Positions 24,854 through 36,469 of a DNA stretch of 64,000 nucleotides are shown here, one piece after another (the stretch's first letter is position 1; every line of letters starts with the position of its first letter). The position numbers and the translations under genes were made by a program. Under the pieces are notes generated by a model. That model searched no databases. It was given only the letters and a program-made list of their open reading frames with translations, and was not told the origin of the DNA. The DNA lies in contig CALNVZ010003432.1 in the NCBI GenBank assembly GCA_940671915.1, positions 11,691,742 through 11,755,741 on the forward strand, in the 5' to 3' direction. The stretch is from Paracentrotus lividus (lineage: Eukaryota; Echinodermata; Echinoidea; Camarodonta; Echinidae).

Positions 24854-26176
24854 CACTCATGCTCATATTTAACGTATCGATTGAATTTTCGAACTTTTCT
24901 TTTAATTATTTCCAGCCACCCCCCCCACAACAAAAAAAAAAAAATCATAAAAAAAAGAATTACTTTTTCAAATTTGAACTGAAATATCAGAATATGGCGC
25001 AATATAAGGCTGTGATCTCATCATCATCATCATCGATATTTTATAAAATCCTTACTCAATGGCAGAAAAATCGTTTCCATGGATTCCTACTAAGAAACGA
25101 AGCACTATTAAGCATTACTCGATAAAATTTCTAAACCAGCGAGTAACAAGCTTCAACGCAAAAAACAGAAGTACATTGCATGCAGTATAGGGTGGGTGGT
25201 TGATAGTTAAGTGAGTCATAATTTTGTCTTAGTCTAATCTTGACATGCATTAATGTATGGGCCTAATCCACCCCAATCTGTTGTTAATGGAATATTTAGC
25301 ATAGGGAAATTGGAAAAGGAAACAATTTTGCATCCTTGTTGCCTCTGGTCAAAAAACTGTAAAATCCCACTTTTGTGGTTGTTATGGGGTGATGATAATG
25401 ATAAGATTTTTTTTTTTTTCTTTTCATTAACAAATATATTTGCGTTAATAAATGGTCGCCGTTAGCAGATGACGTTCATGCGTGGAAACTGGTATAATTT
25501 CGTGTGAAATCCCAAAATGCAATTCATAATTCATGGTTGGATGATGATAATAATTTATCATTACGATATTTTCTCTACAAGTATATAGTATAATTTTTAC
25601 ATTTCTCTTTGGCTATTATTTTGTTGTCATATATTCTGTTTTATCCTATTATTAATTTCTCATAGAATTGCCTTGTCTAATGATATCATTGATATTTTCT
25701 AAATTTTGAATATGTTTTATTCTTCAAAATTTTAATATGCATATATTTATCATTCACATATATGTTTATAATAAGAGAAATATTTTTGTGTAGTTCTGTG
25801 TTGTCTTTTTTTTTACATAATCAATATTTGTTTATCAATATGGATGGCCATATTTAGATTTAAAAAAAGTGACAAGTAAAAATAATGAGCATAGTGTCAC
25901 ACATTAGGCTATTGCTATGACTGTAAGTAATATTAGGGTTGAGCAAATAATTACTTTTTTCCTGAGAAGTTATTTTGAAACAACAAGTTACTTCTATAGT
26001 CAAATTTGATGTAGAATCCAAAAATGACAATTTTTGTTGTACGATGATGTCTGACGACGGCTAAAGTGCAAAAAACCAAAAGAGTGTATTTTGCCCATTC
26101 ATCACACACTTTATATATAGGTATAAACCGGTTTTATTTGTTTCTTATGGATTTTGATGGTCTAAAAGCTCAATTC

Positions 26177-26276
26177 NNNNNNNNNNNNNNNNNNNNNNNN
26201 NNNNNNNNNNNNNNNNNNNNNNNNNNNNNNNNNNNNNNNNNNNNNNNNNNNNNNNNNNNNNNNNNNNNNNNNNNNN
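26177..26276. other. Assembly gap (100 N)
   Basis: Exactly 100 Ns in AT-rich non-coding DNA. No feature on either side is obviously interrupted. Confidence 0.98.
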
Positions 26277-26928
26277 ATCAATTTACTGAAATAACTGAAT
26301 GCTAGGAGCAATTTAAATTGAAAATATGGAAATTTAAAAATTTCGTTTACCTAAGCACCCAAGAATTGTTATTCATGTGAGGTGTACCTACCACGAATAT
26401 AAAAATTTACCAAAATTCTTCTCTAGAGTCATGCACTTAGCACTCTTTAATGCGAGCGTCACAACTCGCGTATAGGCTACGCACGTGCCATCGACGCCTG
26501 CGTTGCGATTGCTAGCACGCACAGGTTCCTGGCGTCAAGCTTCTGCGATTCCGGCGTTTCTTAATAAGTATTTAACAACTTTCTGCCTCGTCGTACAGCA
26601 TCACCTGCAAGGCACCTCCGCTTTGCACGGAAATTTGTCTACGAAAATCCATCGTTAGGGAGTTGCACGTCGAACGGTTACGGCATGTTGTGACCGCCGC
26701 ATAAAATGCATATATGGACTACATGGTACATTGCTCACATTTCAGCGTTTTTAGTCATATTGATCACTATTAGGCATTTGAAGAGCAATCCTTTCACTTG
26801 GAACTTTCTAACTATAAGGGGGTTAGATGTTTTCAAGAATTTTCTGCCTTCGGCCCTCAAGAAAGAGTACAATAGAGCTGATAGGTCGGTAAAACAGGTC
26901 GTCGATCTGGGCCCAAAAATGATAAGCC

Positions 26929-27080
26929 AAAAAAAAAAAAAAAAAAAAAAAAAAACATCAACATTTTTTTTTTTTTTTTTTTTTTGGGAGGGGGGGGTTG
27001 TTTAAACGACCTCTGGTCGCCAGCGGGGGGGGGGGGTCGTTCCGAACCCCGAACCTCCCCCTGGTACGGGCCTTGAACTA
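26929..27080. repeat. A-run, T-run, G-run segment of a dispersed repeat
   Basis: 27 A, then 22 T, then a G run, then CGACCTCTGGTCGCC, a second G run, TCGTTCCGAACCCC and CCCCCTGGTACGGGCC. The last words, with G runs, resemble the heads at 32573 and 63544 read from the other strand. Confidence 0.5.
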
Positions 27081-27792
27081 AACATGTCCATTAATCCATT
27101 TAACAGTTACATTAAGCATGTTATTTTGTCTAAGTCTGATTTATGTTGATCAGAAACACAAACTGATACTTACTGAACATTCAAAAACAGAACAGAGATG
27201 ATTAACTCGTCAACTAATTATTGGGATTGGGGACTGTGTTGCAGGTTATGTTTCTATTTTCTTTAAATTAGGATAAAAACGTAATTTCCTTGACTTCTTG
27301 TACCTTTTATCGCTTCTATTTTGTTCTTATTGTTTCTAGTTTTAAATCCAAATCACTTGTTGTCACCTTTCAGGGGAGACCATTTTTCTAAAACACTTCC
27401 TTTTCCAAATTCATCTTTATCTCTCCCCCCATATCACAAATCAATCCTCCCGTTGCTAATCATCAAAATCCTTCAAATTTGTCCCCCATGATTCTGGAAT
27501 TTGAAGAAGAAAGCTAAGACTAATGCAAGAAACATGTCAGGTGCAGTCATCCAAAGTTTAATGTAGTATGAAATTGGATGGAGTTAGGTTACATGAATAA
27601 TAAACTGCACAATACTAATGGCGGACGAGGTCACAGAGCGATAAAACACGTGCGCAATGGTTGTGTGACACTTCCGAAGAGTAATTATAAAAAGGTAAAT
27701 TACAAAGAAATGATAACAAGTTTTTCTTTAACAAGGCATAACAGAGTGTTTCGTAAGGTCATAGATTTTAAAGTATAGAATAAAATATAGAC

Positions 27793-27866
27793 AGACAAAC
27801 ACACACACAACACACACAACACACACACACACAAACAACCCATATATATATATATATATATATATA
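27793..27866. repeat. CA and TA microsatellites
   Basis: Interrupted CA repeats (27800-27835), then about 12 TA units. Confidence 0.9.
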
Positions 27867-28624
27867 ATAATTCATTTGCCATTCAGCAAATCACGATTTT
27901 CGTTTACTGTTAGAAGCTTTCTGTTGAGTCTATTGAGTGTTTTGAGATTTATCTAGTATGGTTTAGAATATAGAAAACTAAACAAAACCAAAACAAACAA
28001 TAACATAAATAAGTTGAAACCGTCCGCCTTTCTCCTTCGGCCACCATTTTAGTCAACTTCACTCCGTTCAAATTGTAAAGCATCAGTTATTCTCTATCTA
28101 CGTTATAGAATTGGAAGAATTATCAGGAGGGCAACTTGCTTATTCATCCACTATATTCTGCCAAGTTTTTATACCCTTAGTTCACGAGATGGCTTAGACA
28201 TTCAAGTGACAGATAGATAGAGATTATTGACGATAAGGATGGTCGTACCTAATACGATATAACCTTCTCTTCGCCTTCTACCCTCGTTTTCAAAATATGG
28301 TGATAGATTATTTAAAAGAAAAGTCAGAATTATTTTCCGTTTACGTATACCAAGAAAGTTTTTGTGTGTATCAATTTATCCTTTTTCTTTGGTTTGTTAG
28401 CATATATCTGTTGCTTTTAGAATTCCCATTTCATATTTTTGTTTTTTCCTTTTTGCGCTGCAGTGCCTCTTAAACAATGGAAAGGTACCAAATTACATTT
28501 TAATTCTAATGAAAATATCTAAAATATATATATTATTATTATTATCAGTTATTATTATAATCATTATTGTTGTATTGTATTAATTATTCATTATTTATTG
28601 CTATTATTATTATTAATTATTATA

Positions 28625-29613
28625 GGTGTTCCCGGTCAAGTTTAACTATCTCCGCATCCAATTTGACATTTCTTACAAAGCACTTCAGTCCGAAATGAGA
28701 TCGCGATTTAAAAATCTTAAACATTAATTTAATGTGAGCCGATAGCTCCGCCCATGAGGTGTCGTTTTAAGAATTAAGGGTGAAGCTCTGCGACAAAAAA
28801 CAAGTGCTTTTATAAGAAGCAAAAAATTAGAAACACAGATTAAAACAAGTTTTGAAGAAAATCGGACTAATGTTTGTGAATATCCTTACAATGCGACAAA
28901 AAAATTGTCATATACCAAATTGGCCAACCAAACTGTGAATGTCACAGCCGGGCAACAACTTGCCATGCATTTTCCTATATTGCTTTATGATTGAATTTCA
29001 CTTTATTTTTAAGAAACTGTTTTCCTATAACTCTGGCAAAGATATATATATGCAAATATGTATGCATCTATGTATTTTGATAAAATGAAATCATAATAAC
29101 ATTTCGCAAAAGAAAAGTATATTTTCGATGAAATTCAACATTCATGAATATATATTTCTTTATACGGAAAATAACTTAAAATCTTTGTTTTTTGTGAATT
29201 TCTAGATGGGTATGCTGATTTGTAAATATGTATAGATGCAATGCATATGCCAGCCAATAGTATCTTGGCGAAAGTTTATGAGGAAACAGTTTCTTTAAAC
29301 AAAGTAAAGTGAAAAATTTATCATAAAACCATTATAGAAATGCCAAATGGAATGTTGCTACCCTGTGACATCACAGCTTTGTGACAGTATTTTGTTGCCA
29401 ATTGCGATATAGTGAATTAATTTTTTTGTGCATCGTAAAGATATTCATAAACTTTCTTATTATTAGTCGATTTTCTTCAAACCTTTGCATTCTGTTTTTC
29501 TAGATTATTCTGCTTTTATTTAAAAGCAACTTATTTTGGGTCCAGAGCTTTCCTTAACTATGAACATAAACGAATTTTCGATTGCAAAAAGTTTTAATTG
29601 ACAGGGGAAAACC
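28625..29613. mobile_element. Foldback transposon (GGTTTTCCCGGTCAA family), full copy
   Basis: 989 bases, TA at 28623-28624 and 29614-29615. The whole element is two inverted arms of about 450 bases that nearly meet near 29100. Matching pairs include GAAGAAAATCG with ACTAAT, AAGAAACTGTTTTCC against the GGAAACAGTTTCTT arm, and TGTCACAG with GCAACA. The termini are GGTGTTCCCGGTCAA and the complement of TTGACAGGGGAAAACC. No coding frame. TA target duplication points to Tc1/mariner-type mobilisation. Confidence 0.85.
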
Positions 29614-29771
29614 TACATTATGATCAGTATTATGTTATTGCTTAGGATCAAGTAGGGAGTAATAGTGAAATTTTGCTCAATAATTCTTATAGTTAGACAA
29701 AATAAAGTATTAAACACCGGTCATCGCATGCTCACACACAATGTGTGCACATCTCCGAATCCCTGGAGAGC

Positions 29772-30012
29772 ATTTGATTTGATTGAGTTGACTTTATTTT
29801 TCTCTTGAGCACCCATTGTAGTAAAACTCAGTGCAATCATTTCTATATGATGACAAAATAATAATCGGATAAAATAATGGGATACTTGACAATGTCATGA
29901 GCAAATAACGTAAGTGAAATGCGGGGATTGAACCTTGTGACAAACAGTCCAGACTGACAAATCTAACTAGACCACAACGAAAGTAAATAACGTTAGGCAC
30001 CAAAAACCATTA
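29772..30012 (-). mobile_element. tRNA-derived SINE (probable)
   Basis: Read on the minus strand, this starts with a tRNA-like head. An A-box-like word TGGTCTAGTTAGA is at 29962-29974 and a good B-box GGTTCAATCCC at about 29924-29935, with spacing near that of a tRNA. About 120 bases of unrelated body follow, then a tail AAATAAAGTCAACTCAATC with ATCAA-type repeats at 29772-29800. A tRNA-like head, a body and a LINE-like short-repeat tail are the standard SINE layout. The head cannot be drawn as a good cloverleaf, so it is not a functional tRNA gene. Confidence 0.55.
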
Positions 30013-30073
30013 TGGTGTAATGTCATTTTTTTATGCTCTTTCACTAAAACCTAACCTCGTCCTCCCAATGGAA

Positions 30074-31644
30074 CGACTAGCTTTAAGCTAGTCTGTCATG
30101 TTAGTCGTCGAGAACGGGACTTAGCATAACAACTGAATCTACGATCTCTCAACTTGACCGACGAGCTTTAAAGCTCGTCCTCAAGCTTGCAGCTAGTCCG
30201 TCGACCAACGTGACCGGACTAGGTCAATAAAGAGCTGGGTGGACCCAGTTTACCATTAAAATGTGTGACTGGTTTATTACAAATAGTGCATATGTCGTTT
30301 CAAGTACCTTCTCTATTTATTCGTGTTCCGAGCATAATCAAGTTGATACATTCTGAAAAAAGGGTTGTTTGGCTTGACAATCTGAAAGCTTACGCAGATC
30401 ATAGCATCTATCATGACAAGTATGCAATTCACGAGTACCGGTAGATTCTAAAAAGTTGTTCTCCATTCTTCAATTACAGGCTAATTAAATACCTTGTACT
30501 TATAGAATTCAAGAACCGGTATTTTCTTACAGATGCTGTACGGAAGCCTCGGGCTTAGCAACAACAGTGAATAATAAGTGGATACCATCAACATTCTCAA
30601 ACAAAGGCTTTTTGGCTTGAACAATCTGAGAGCCAATAGATAGCGCGAAATAACATCAATCGTGACAAATATATCCATTCACAGAGATAGTTAGAAATAT
30701 TGTTCCATTCTTTAATTACAGCAAATGAATGCTTACGTTTACTTATAGAACCCCATGACCGTCTATTCTTATAGATTGCTGTGTGTGAATGCCCGGCTTA
30801 GCAACAACAGTGAATAGAAGGTGATTACAATTGATGAATAAACATGCCCCCAATTTTGCCGATAAAGGGACATCACTATTTAGTTCCATTTATCTGTATG
30901 TGAATTCAATTTAATTGAGCAAACTGTACAGACGCACACTTGGTATACCCGTAAAGCTTAAGATTTTGATTATAATGGCGATCTTCCTCCTGTTGACATG
31001 ACTCTGTGAGTAAAAAAAAAACCCCCCCCTTTTTTTTTTTCCATTACATTTTTTTTCCCCAAAGATGCAAAAAAAAATCCCACTTAGTTTTTTCCCCCCC
31101 CCCCCCACCCCTCCTCTCAATGCGGGCGCGGTTTCACAGCTAAACGCCAGTTTGTGTTTTTCCCAAAGTCGCATCCAAAAAACCCCCAGGCGGCGGGGAA
31201 AAACTCACTAAAAAAAACGGGGGCCGTATCTCACCCATAATTTAGCAGTTTTTTTTTTTCCCCCCCCCACCCCCCCCCCCCCCCCCCCCAAACGCATCCC
31301 CCCCGATTCCTAGAAAAAAACTCGCCCCCCCCCCAATGTTTTGCCGCTTTTAAAATTCAAAACCCCCAAAAATCCCCCCCCCCCCACCAACCCCAAAAAA
31401 AAACGAAAAATTATGTTTTGCCAAATCAATTCATAATTTGGTGCATTTACAACGATAGTAACAATCACATTAAATTCCATGGAAAAATTGAAATTTAATT
31501 CTAATAAAAATATAGCGCCACTTTTTCTTTTAGATTACTTTGTATCTGAAAGGAATGAATGATTGGAGTATTTTAAAGCTAGTCAGTCTGAGGCATCACT
31601 ACGACAGCTTTAAAGCTAGCGGTCTACCCGTTAGTTTTTCAGTG
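30074..31644 (-). mobile_element. CTAGTC palindrome transposon (copy B, inverted relative to copy A)
   Basis: Reverse-complement match to copy A. The right end TTTTTCAGTG at 31635-31644 matches the left end of A, followed inward by CTAGTC palindromes (31575-31620). The segments 30241-30960 and 31410-31550 match the interior of A in reverse. It too holds two diverged tandem units with GGCTTAGCAACAACAGTGAA at about 30551 and 30792. The left end has palindromes from 30074 but no CACTGAAAAC, so that terminus is lost or diverged. A homopolymer-rich block (31012-31410) replaces about 95 bases present in A. Confidence 0.75.
31012..31410. other. Homopolymer-stretched block, possibly low-quality sequence
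   Basis: Long runs of A, C, G and T alternate (for example C runs over 14 bases) in a stretch about four times longer than the matching part of copy A. This resembles poorly called or badly filled sequence more than normal repeat divergence. Confidence 0.6.
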
Positions 31645-31648
31645 TTAT

Positions 31649-32486
31649 CAAGATCACGATACCATTGTTAAAAAAGAATGCATCTTTAAACAAACTTATC
31701 ATTCTATTGCTATGATAATACTTTGTAATAGTGCAATGTGCAATGGTGTAAGTCGGTTAATGTATGCATTTATGAATATAAAGTGTCTTCCATTTAACAA
31801 ATGCATGTCAAATGCGAAAAGATGGCTGCGATAAATAAACAATTCCATTTTTAGAAGAACATACATTCCTCGAGGCAAGAATATGCGTACGGAGGAGTTA
31901 GGAGATATTATTTTATGTGATTACCAAATAGTTTTCCACTAGATTGCTCTATACATACATCATAATAAAAACAAATTCAATAATGCTTTAAGCTGCATTC
32001 ACTTGTTGTAAAAGCATATTACGTCTTTGCGGTTTCTGGAGATTGCCGATTGTGATAAAAGCAAGGTATTTGTAAACCTTTTCTGAAAGTTCATTATTCA
32101 ATTTTTAAATTACGGTATCAAGACTAATACATCCCCAGCCCTCAGACGTTCTGAATATCTGAAGCAAATCCATCATATCATGAATTTTTGGTTAGATAAC
32201 AACAGATAAGGCATTACACATCGTAGACGGTAATTACAGATATGTCGTTAAAAAGATTATCCGTTCGTTATAAATCTAGTAAACTGTCTGAGTTAGGTAA
32301 TTCCCAAACAGATGATTGGCATAGTGCAACGGGACAAAATGTTAATACATTTTTAGTTAGTAAGGGCTGGTTACACAATATGTAGCTAAGTTTATTAAAA
32401 AAAGCTTGCTTTTATATTGAACATTTTAGTTTCATTTTATTAAGAAGGCAATGTCTGCTTTAAGATTAATTTCATTGATAATATTA
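31649..32486. other. No gene recognised
   Basis: AT-rich sequence without visible repeats or reading frames of note. Confidence 0.6.
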
Positions 32487-32919
32487 GGTTTCCCGTCAAG
32501 CTTATAAACTGTCTTCCGATCAATTTGACATTCTTTCGAAGCGCTTCGTCCAGAATGTGATCCGCATTCAGGCGCGGATCCAGGATTTTCCAGAGGGGGG
32601 GCCCAACTTTGAAAAAAAAAAATATCTTGCGAGCGCAGCCGAGCAAACGATGCGCGAAAGCTGCGATTAACATTCCCCGATATATAGGCCTATATGACCT
32701 AAAAACGAGGAATTTAAACAATTTTCAATTTACTTCCTATAAAACAAAGTAATAATATATACTAGCCCAAAAAAAATAAAAAAAAATCGGTAATATCTTA
32801 AACAAAAATGTAGTGCGTTGAATATGTATTCTAAATTACCACCATGAGATGAAGAACTTTTGAGGTAGAAAAATTTGATTAATGTGTGCATTGTATACCC
32901 CCTACAAATTTGTATCTGC

Positions 32920-33770
32920 AGCACGAAGCGCGAGCCGAAAATTTTAGAGCTCAAAATTGAATGATTGCATTATGATTAAGTATCGCGAGTGCGAAGCGCG
33001 AGCGGAAAAGTTTGGGTTTTAAAAGTATATGGAATAAAAAAGGGCACTTTATACGTTATTTTATTGCTTTTTAAATATGTGTATTAAAGACCTTATTTAG
33101 GATCCGCGAGCGCGAAGCGCGCAGCTGAAAATTTGAGTAAAAATGGAGTATTTGTGCATTATGATTTATATCAGACATGTCACGAGCGCGAAGCGCGAGC
33201 CCGGAAAATTTGGTTTTAAAAGATATATGGAATAAAGTAAAGGCGTCACTTTCTAGTTATTAAAAATAGTTAGATAAGGTGTATTATACACCCGTATTTA
33301 TATCCGCGAGCTGTAAATTTGGGAGTTAATTGTGTATTATATTATAACGCCTACTAGATTGGTATCTGCGAGCGCGAAGCCGCGAGGCCGAAAAATTTTG
33401 GGTTTTAAAAAGATATAGTAGAAAGTAAATAAAGAGGCACTTCTAGCATAAGAAAGTGTAGATAATTGTGTATTATTAGACCCAGGATAGAACTTGCGTG
33501 CGCGAAGCGCGAGCTCGAAAGTTTTGGTTTTTAAAAGCATCATATTGCAATAAATAAAGACGTAATTTCTAGTATTATTTTTTCAATAATTGGTTTATAA
33601 GAACCGAGCGTCAGCTGAAAATTTGAGTTAATTGTGCATTATGTACCCTACTAAATTAGTAGCCTATACGGTCGGGAGCGCGAAGCGCGAGCCGAGAATT
33701 TTGGAGCTGAAAATTATAATTATTTGGGCATTATGATTAGATCGCGAGCGCGTATATAGCGGGAGCCGAA
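32920..33770. repeat. Degenerate GCGAGCGCGAAGCGCGAGC tandem array
   Basis: The GC-rich word occurs at about 32922, 32985, 33106, 33182, 33305, 33368, 33495, 33610, 33678 and 33743, each followed by A-rich sequence such as CCGAAAATTTTG. Spacing mostly alternates short (about 62-76) and long (about 121-124), giving a composite period near 187 bases. The long units share TTTTAAAAG and GGCACTTTCTAGT. A leading G-run segment at 32573-32640 may be its head. Confidence 0.8.
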
Positions 33771-33819
33771 ACAAGTTGGTTTAAACTATATGGCGAATAA
33801 ACAAGGGCACTTTCTAGTA

Positions 33820-34300
33820 TCCACGAGGCCGACTATTTTCCATCGAGGCCAGGCCCACTAGGCCGAGGTCCACGAGGCCTCTGTTCTTTGTAAGATATGC
33901 GGAAACTTTAGTCTTAAATATTTTTTCCTTAGTTTTACTTTTCGTCAAATGTATTGCTTTTCTTAAAAAAAATAAGAAAAATCGCCTCGTGACCCCTCCC
34001 CACATTATAGACCTAGTTATGGTTCGTTTAAACCCAATTAGCCTATTTCGCGGCCTTCCTTATGAATAAAGTTTGCGAATATTGTACAAACATTGGGCTT
34101 TATTCCCTTCTCTTCTTCTTTCTTCTTTTCCTCTCCCTTCCTCTTCTCCTTTCTCTTTTTTTTGTTTTTTTTTTTTTTGGGGGCCCCGGGCCCGGTCGGG
34201 TTCCCCCGCCCCCCTGATCGCGGCCTGCGATTACAAATCTGCAACGAAATTCGTTTATGTTAGCCAAAATCAAACAACCGTTCATTCCCAGTTTTTTTAG
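33820..34300. repeat. GAGGCC-rich and CT/GC-rich low-complexity segment
   Basis: It starts with several CGAGGCC words (33820-33880) and includes a CTTCTCTTTT tract and a GGGCCCCGGGCCCGG stretch near 34180. No gene is seen. The short frames here are low-complexity products. Confidence 0.5.
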
Positions 34301-34794
34301 CGCCCGAGAATTTCTGTTGTGAGCAGTCGCATCGTCAATGTTCGCTCAAATTCGTCCATTTTCGTAAAATTCCCGTCTTCTGGTGAATTCAAATTCGTTT
34401 TGGGGATGCACATTCCAAGATAACTGTATAGAAATTAGGAATGTTAGTTCCGGGTAAGAAAAATAAAATTTCGGAGCGGACCGTTGAAGTGTTTTTGTCA
34501 GAGAAAGAGGCTGATCATGGCCAGGAAGGGGAGGCTGTGAAGCCTTGAAAACACACAAAAACCCAAAACAAAAAACAAAACAAAAACAAAAAGCATGAAC
34601 TGATATAATGTCTGAGCTTTTTATCAGTATGTATTCAACAACTATACATGTACGTCTGCCCTCAAAACCGTAATGTCTACAAGCAAAAAAAAAACATAAA
34701 AACAAAACTAATGTTTATAAAAACAGAGTAGGGACTGCAGCCCCCATCCTCACTCCTATTCATCAGGAACATGCAATATCCCAAAAATTTGAAC

Positions 34795-35160
34795 ATTACA
34801 CACAATCCTAAGTTTGTCTATTACTTGCCATTTCGTCTAAGCCCACTATGGCTAATACCCGTTTGGTCTCAATAAACATGGTCTAATTTCATCTCCATTT
34901 CACCTCCAACCAGTTCGCCAAATTTCATTTTGTCTAGTCTAATATATATATCTTCTTGGTCTATCACCACTTGATCAATTCTAGCAGGCATAACTAATTG
35001 GCAATAGACAAATAATTTTTTGGGAACTAAACGAAAAATGCAATTAGACAATTTTGCTATTGGTTTTGGACGAATTTGTAATTTAACCAAATGGTCAATA
35101 GACCAAGACAGTGACAATTAAATCAAGTATGTATTACATAAAATTCAGATTAGACCAAAT
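34795..35160. repeat. Degenerate TGGTCTAAT/ATTTCGTCTAA minisatellite
   Basis: The words TTGGTCT, GTCTAAT and CATTTCGTCTAA and their complements (TAGACCAA, ATTAGAC) recur every 15-45 bases. The first half is in one orientation and the end in the other, which suggests an old array with an inversion. Confidence 0.5.
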
Positions 35161-35164
35161 TGCT

Positions 35165-35620
35165 GGTAGAGACAGGCGCGGCCCCCACCCCCAGAAAAAA
35201 AAAAGAGAGAGAAAAGACACAAGATCGACAAGATTGACCAATAACCCTTACCCCTGTGGCCGTTACATGATGACGTTCTGGATGGCCTAATGCCGCAAAA
35301 TATAACAAATTGCCCCTTTTCGTTACTAAAAGTGTCCTTTTTCTTGGCTACAAAGGACATTTTTTATACTATAAAAAAAAACCTTTTAGACTTATTAAAA
35401 GTTCCATGGACAATCTCTTTGTAAAAAGGGGCACTCTTGGTACTAAAACGAACCCTTTTTTCACAGTTGCTTTTTTAAAACCAAAATTTCTCGCTCGGTC
35501 GCTACGCGACCTCGCATAAAAAGGGAATACCAAGCAATACGCATGAGACCAATTACCCTGCTGCAGGAGACAACTATTGTAAAAGAGTGTTGTCTGAAGC
35601 ACATAGGCCTATTCACATCC
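35165..35620 (+). repeat. Dispersed repeat, GTGCCCCTTTT family, copy 1
   Basis: This shares ordered blocks with 63544-64000 in the same orientation: AAAAGTGTCC, TTTTCTTGGCTA (TTTTCTTAGCTT in the other copy), TTTTAGACTTATTAAAAGT, TTTGTAAAAAGGGGCAC, GGTACTAAAAC, then a CTCGCTCGGTCGC word. Shallow divergence with indels. Type unknown; no coding frame is conserved between the copies. Confidence 0.7.
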
Positions 35621-35689
35621 CTCTAAACATATTTTTACTCTACATTAACGAAGTCGACTGTAAAGAGTTTAAAATCGACCGGGAAAACC

Positions 35690-36460
35690 TATATTTTTAT
35701 TCGTGAAAATGTATTTTAACATTCCTTTGCATTTTTATATGCAGTCAGATATTATCACAAGATATGAACGTGCATGAAATACTTTGTACTTGATATTCCT
35801 GTATAGTGGTATTACATGGGCCTTTAAAGGTGTATATTTTTGGTGATTATGATGTTAAGAAGAACGAATAAACAGCCATCAATTTAAAAATTCCATAAAT
35901 GTGTCAGGTAGTTATCAAGATATCTATGACTAAGACCACCATACCAAAATCGTTCCAATACATGCTTTAGTCCAAAACTGCAGACTATGAAGAAAAAGGG
36001 TTTTGGTATTTCCTGTCATTTTTTATTAACATATTTTGGTATTGTTTTGTTTTTGTTTTTGCCTCTAAAATGCAATTGCATGGCTTCATTTTTTGTTCAC
36101 AATAATGTAGGATTAAGTAGCTCAGATTTTTTTTCCCTTCTAAAAGTCACCACAAAGCTAGCGAACCCCTTTATTGTCTTTTCAATATCTCAACGGTTAT
36201 TGAAAATATACACAACTAAATTTACCAAAAGAAACAAATGTGGTGTTGCTATAAGAGCAGACAAGATATTTTCATTCGTGCTTCCGACACCTTGATTTAT
36301 CAAGACACATTCGGCGCCTGTTTAACACGGTTAGGGTTTAAAAAGGACTATGATTAGAAAAGACAGGCTTATAGGATGTCAAAGTGTTGTTAAAGAAGGA
36401 GACAACTGGAAGAAAAATGACGGTGGATAAGTTAACAAGGAAAAAAGAGCTTCTTGGTTA
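35690..36460. other. No gene recognised
   Basis: A 102-codon plus frame (35987-36295) is Phe/Leu-rich and matches no family I know; the composition alone can explain it. Confidence 0.5.
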
Positions 36461-36469
36461 TTTGAGATG

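Larger units (their letters stand above)
24854..28622. other. Interval between the inverted transposon copies, part 1; no gene recognised
   Basis: AT-rich, with the N gap, a GC-richer patch at 26440-26700 and the G-run repeat at 26929. No exon is seen. Confidence 0.6.
32487..35689. mobile_element. Foldback family, probable third copy split by insertions (composite)
   Basis: The left terminus GGTTTCCCGTCAAGC (32487, after TA) and the related text to about 32570 match the 28625 copy. The right terminus, ATCGACCGGGAAAACC (ending 35689, followed by TA), matches its other end. About 3 kb of unrelated repeats lie between: the GCGAAGCGCG array, a GGTCTAAT-type minisatellite and a dispersed repeat. 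One element filled by later insertions is the simplest reading, but two independent fragments cannot be excluded. Confidence 0.5.
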
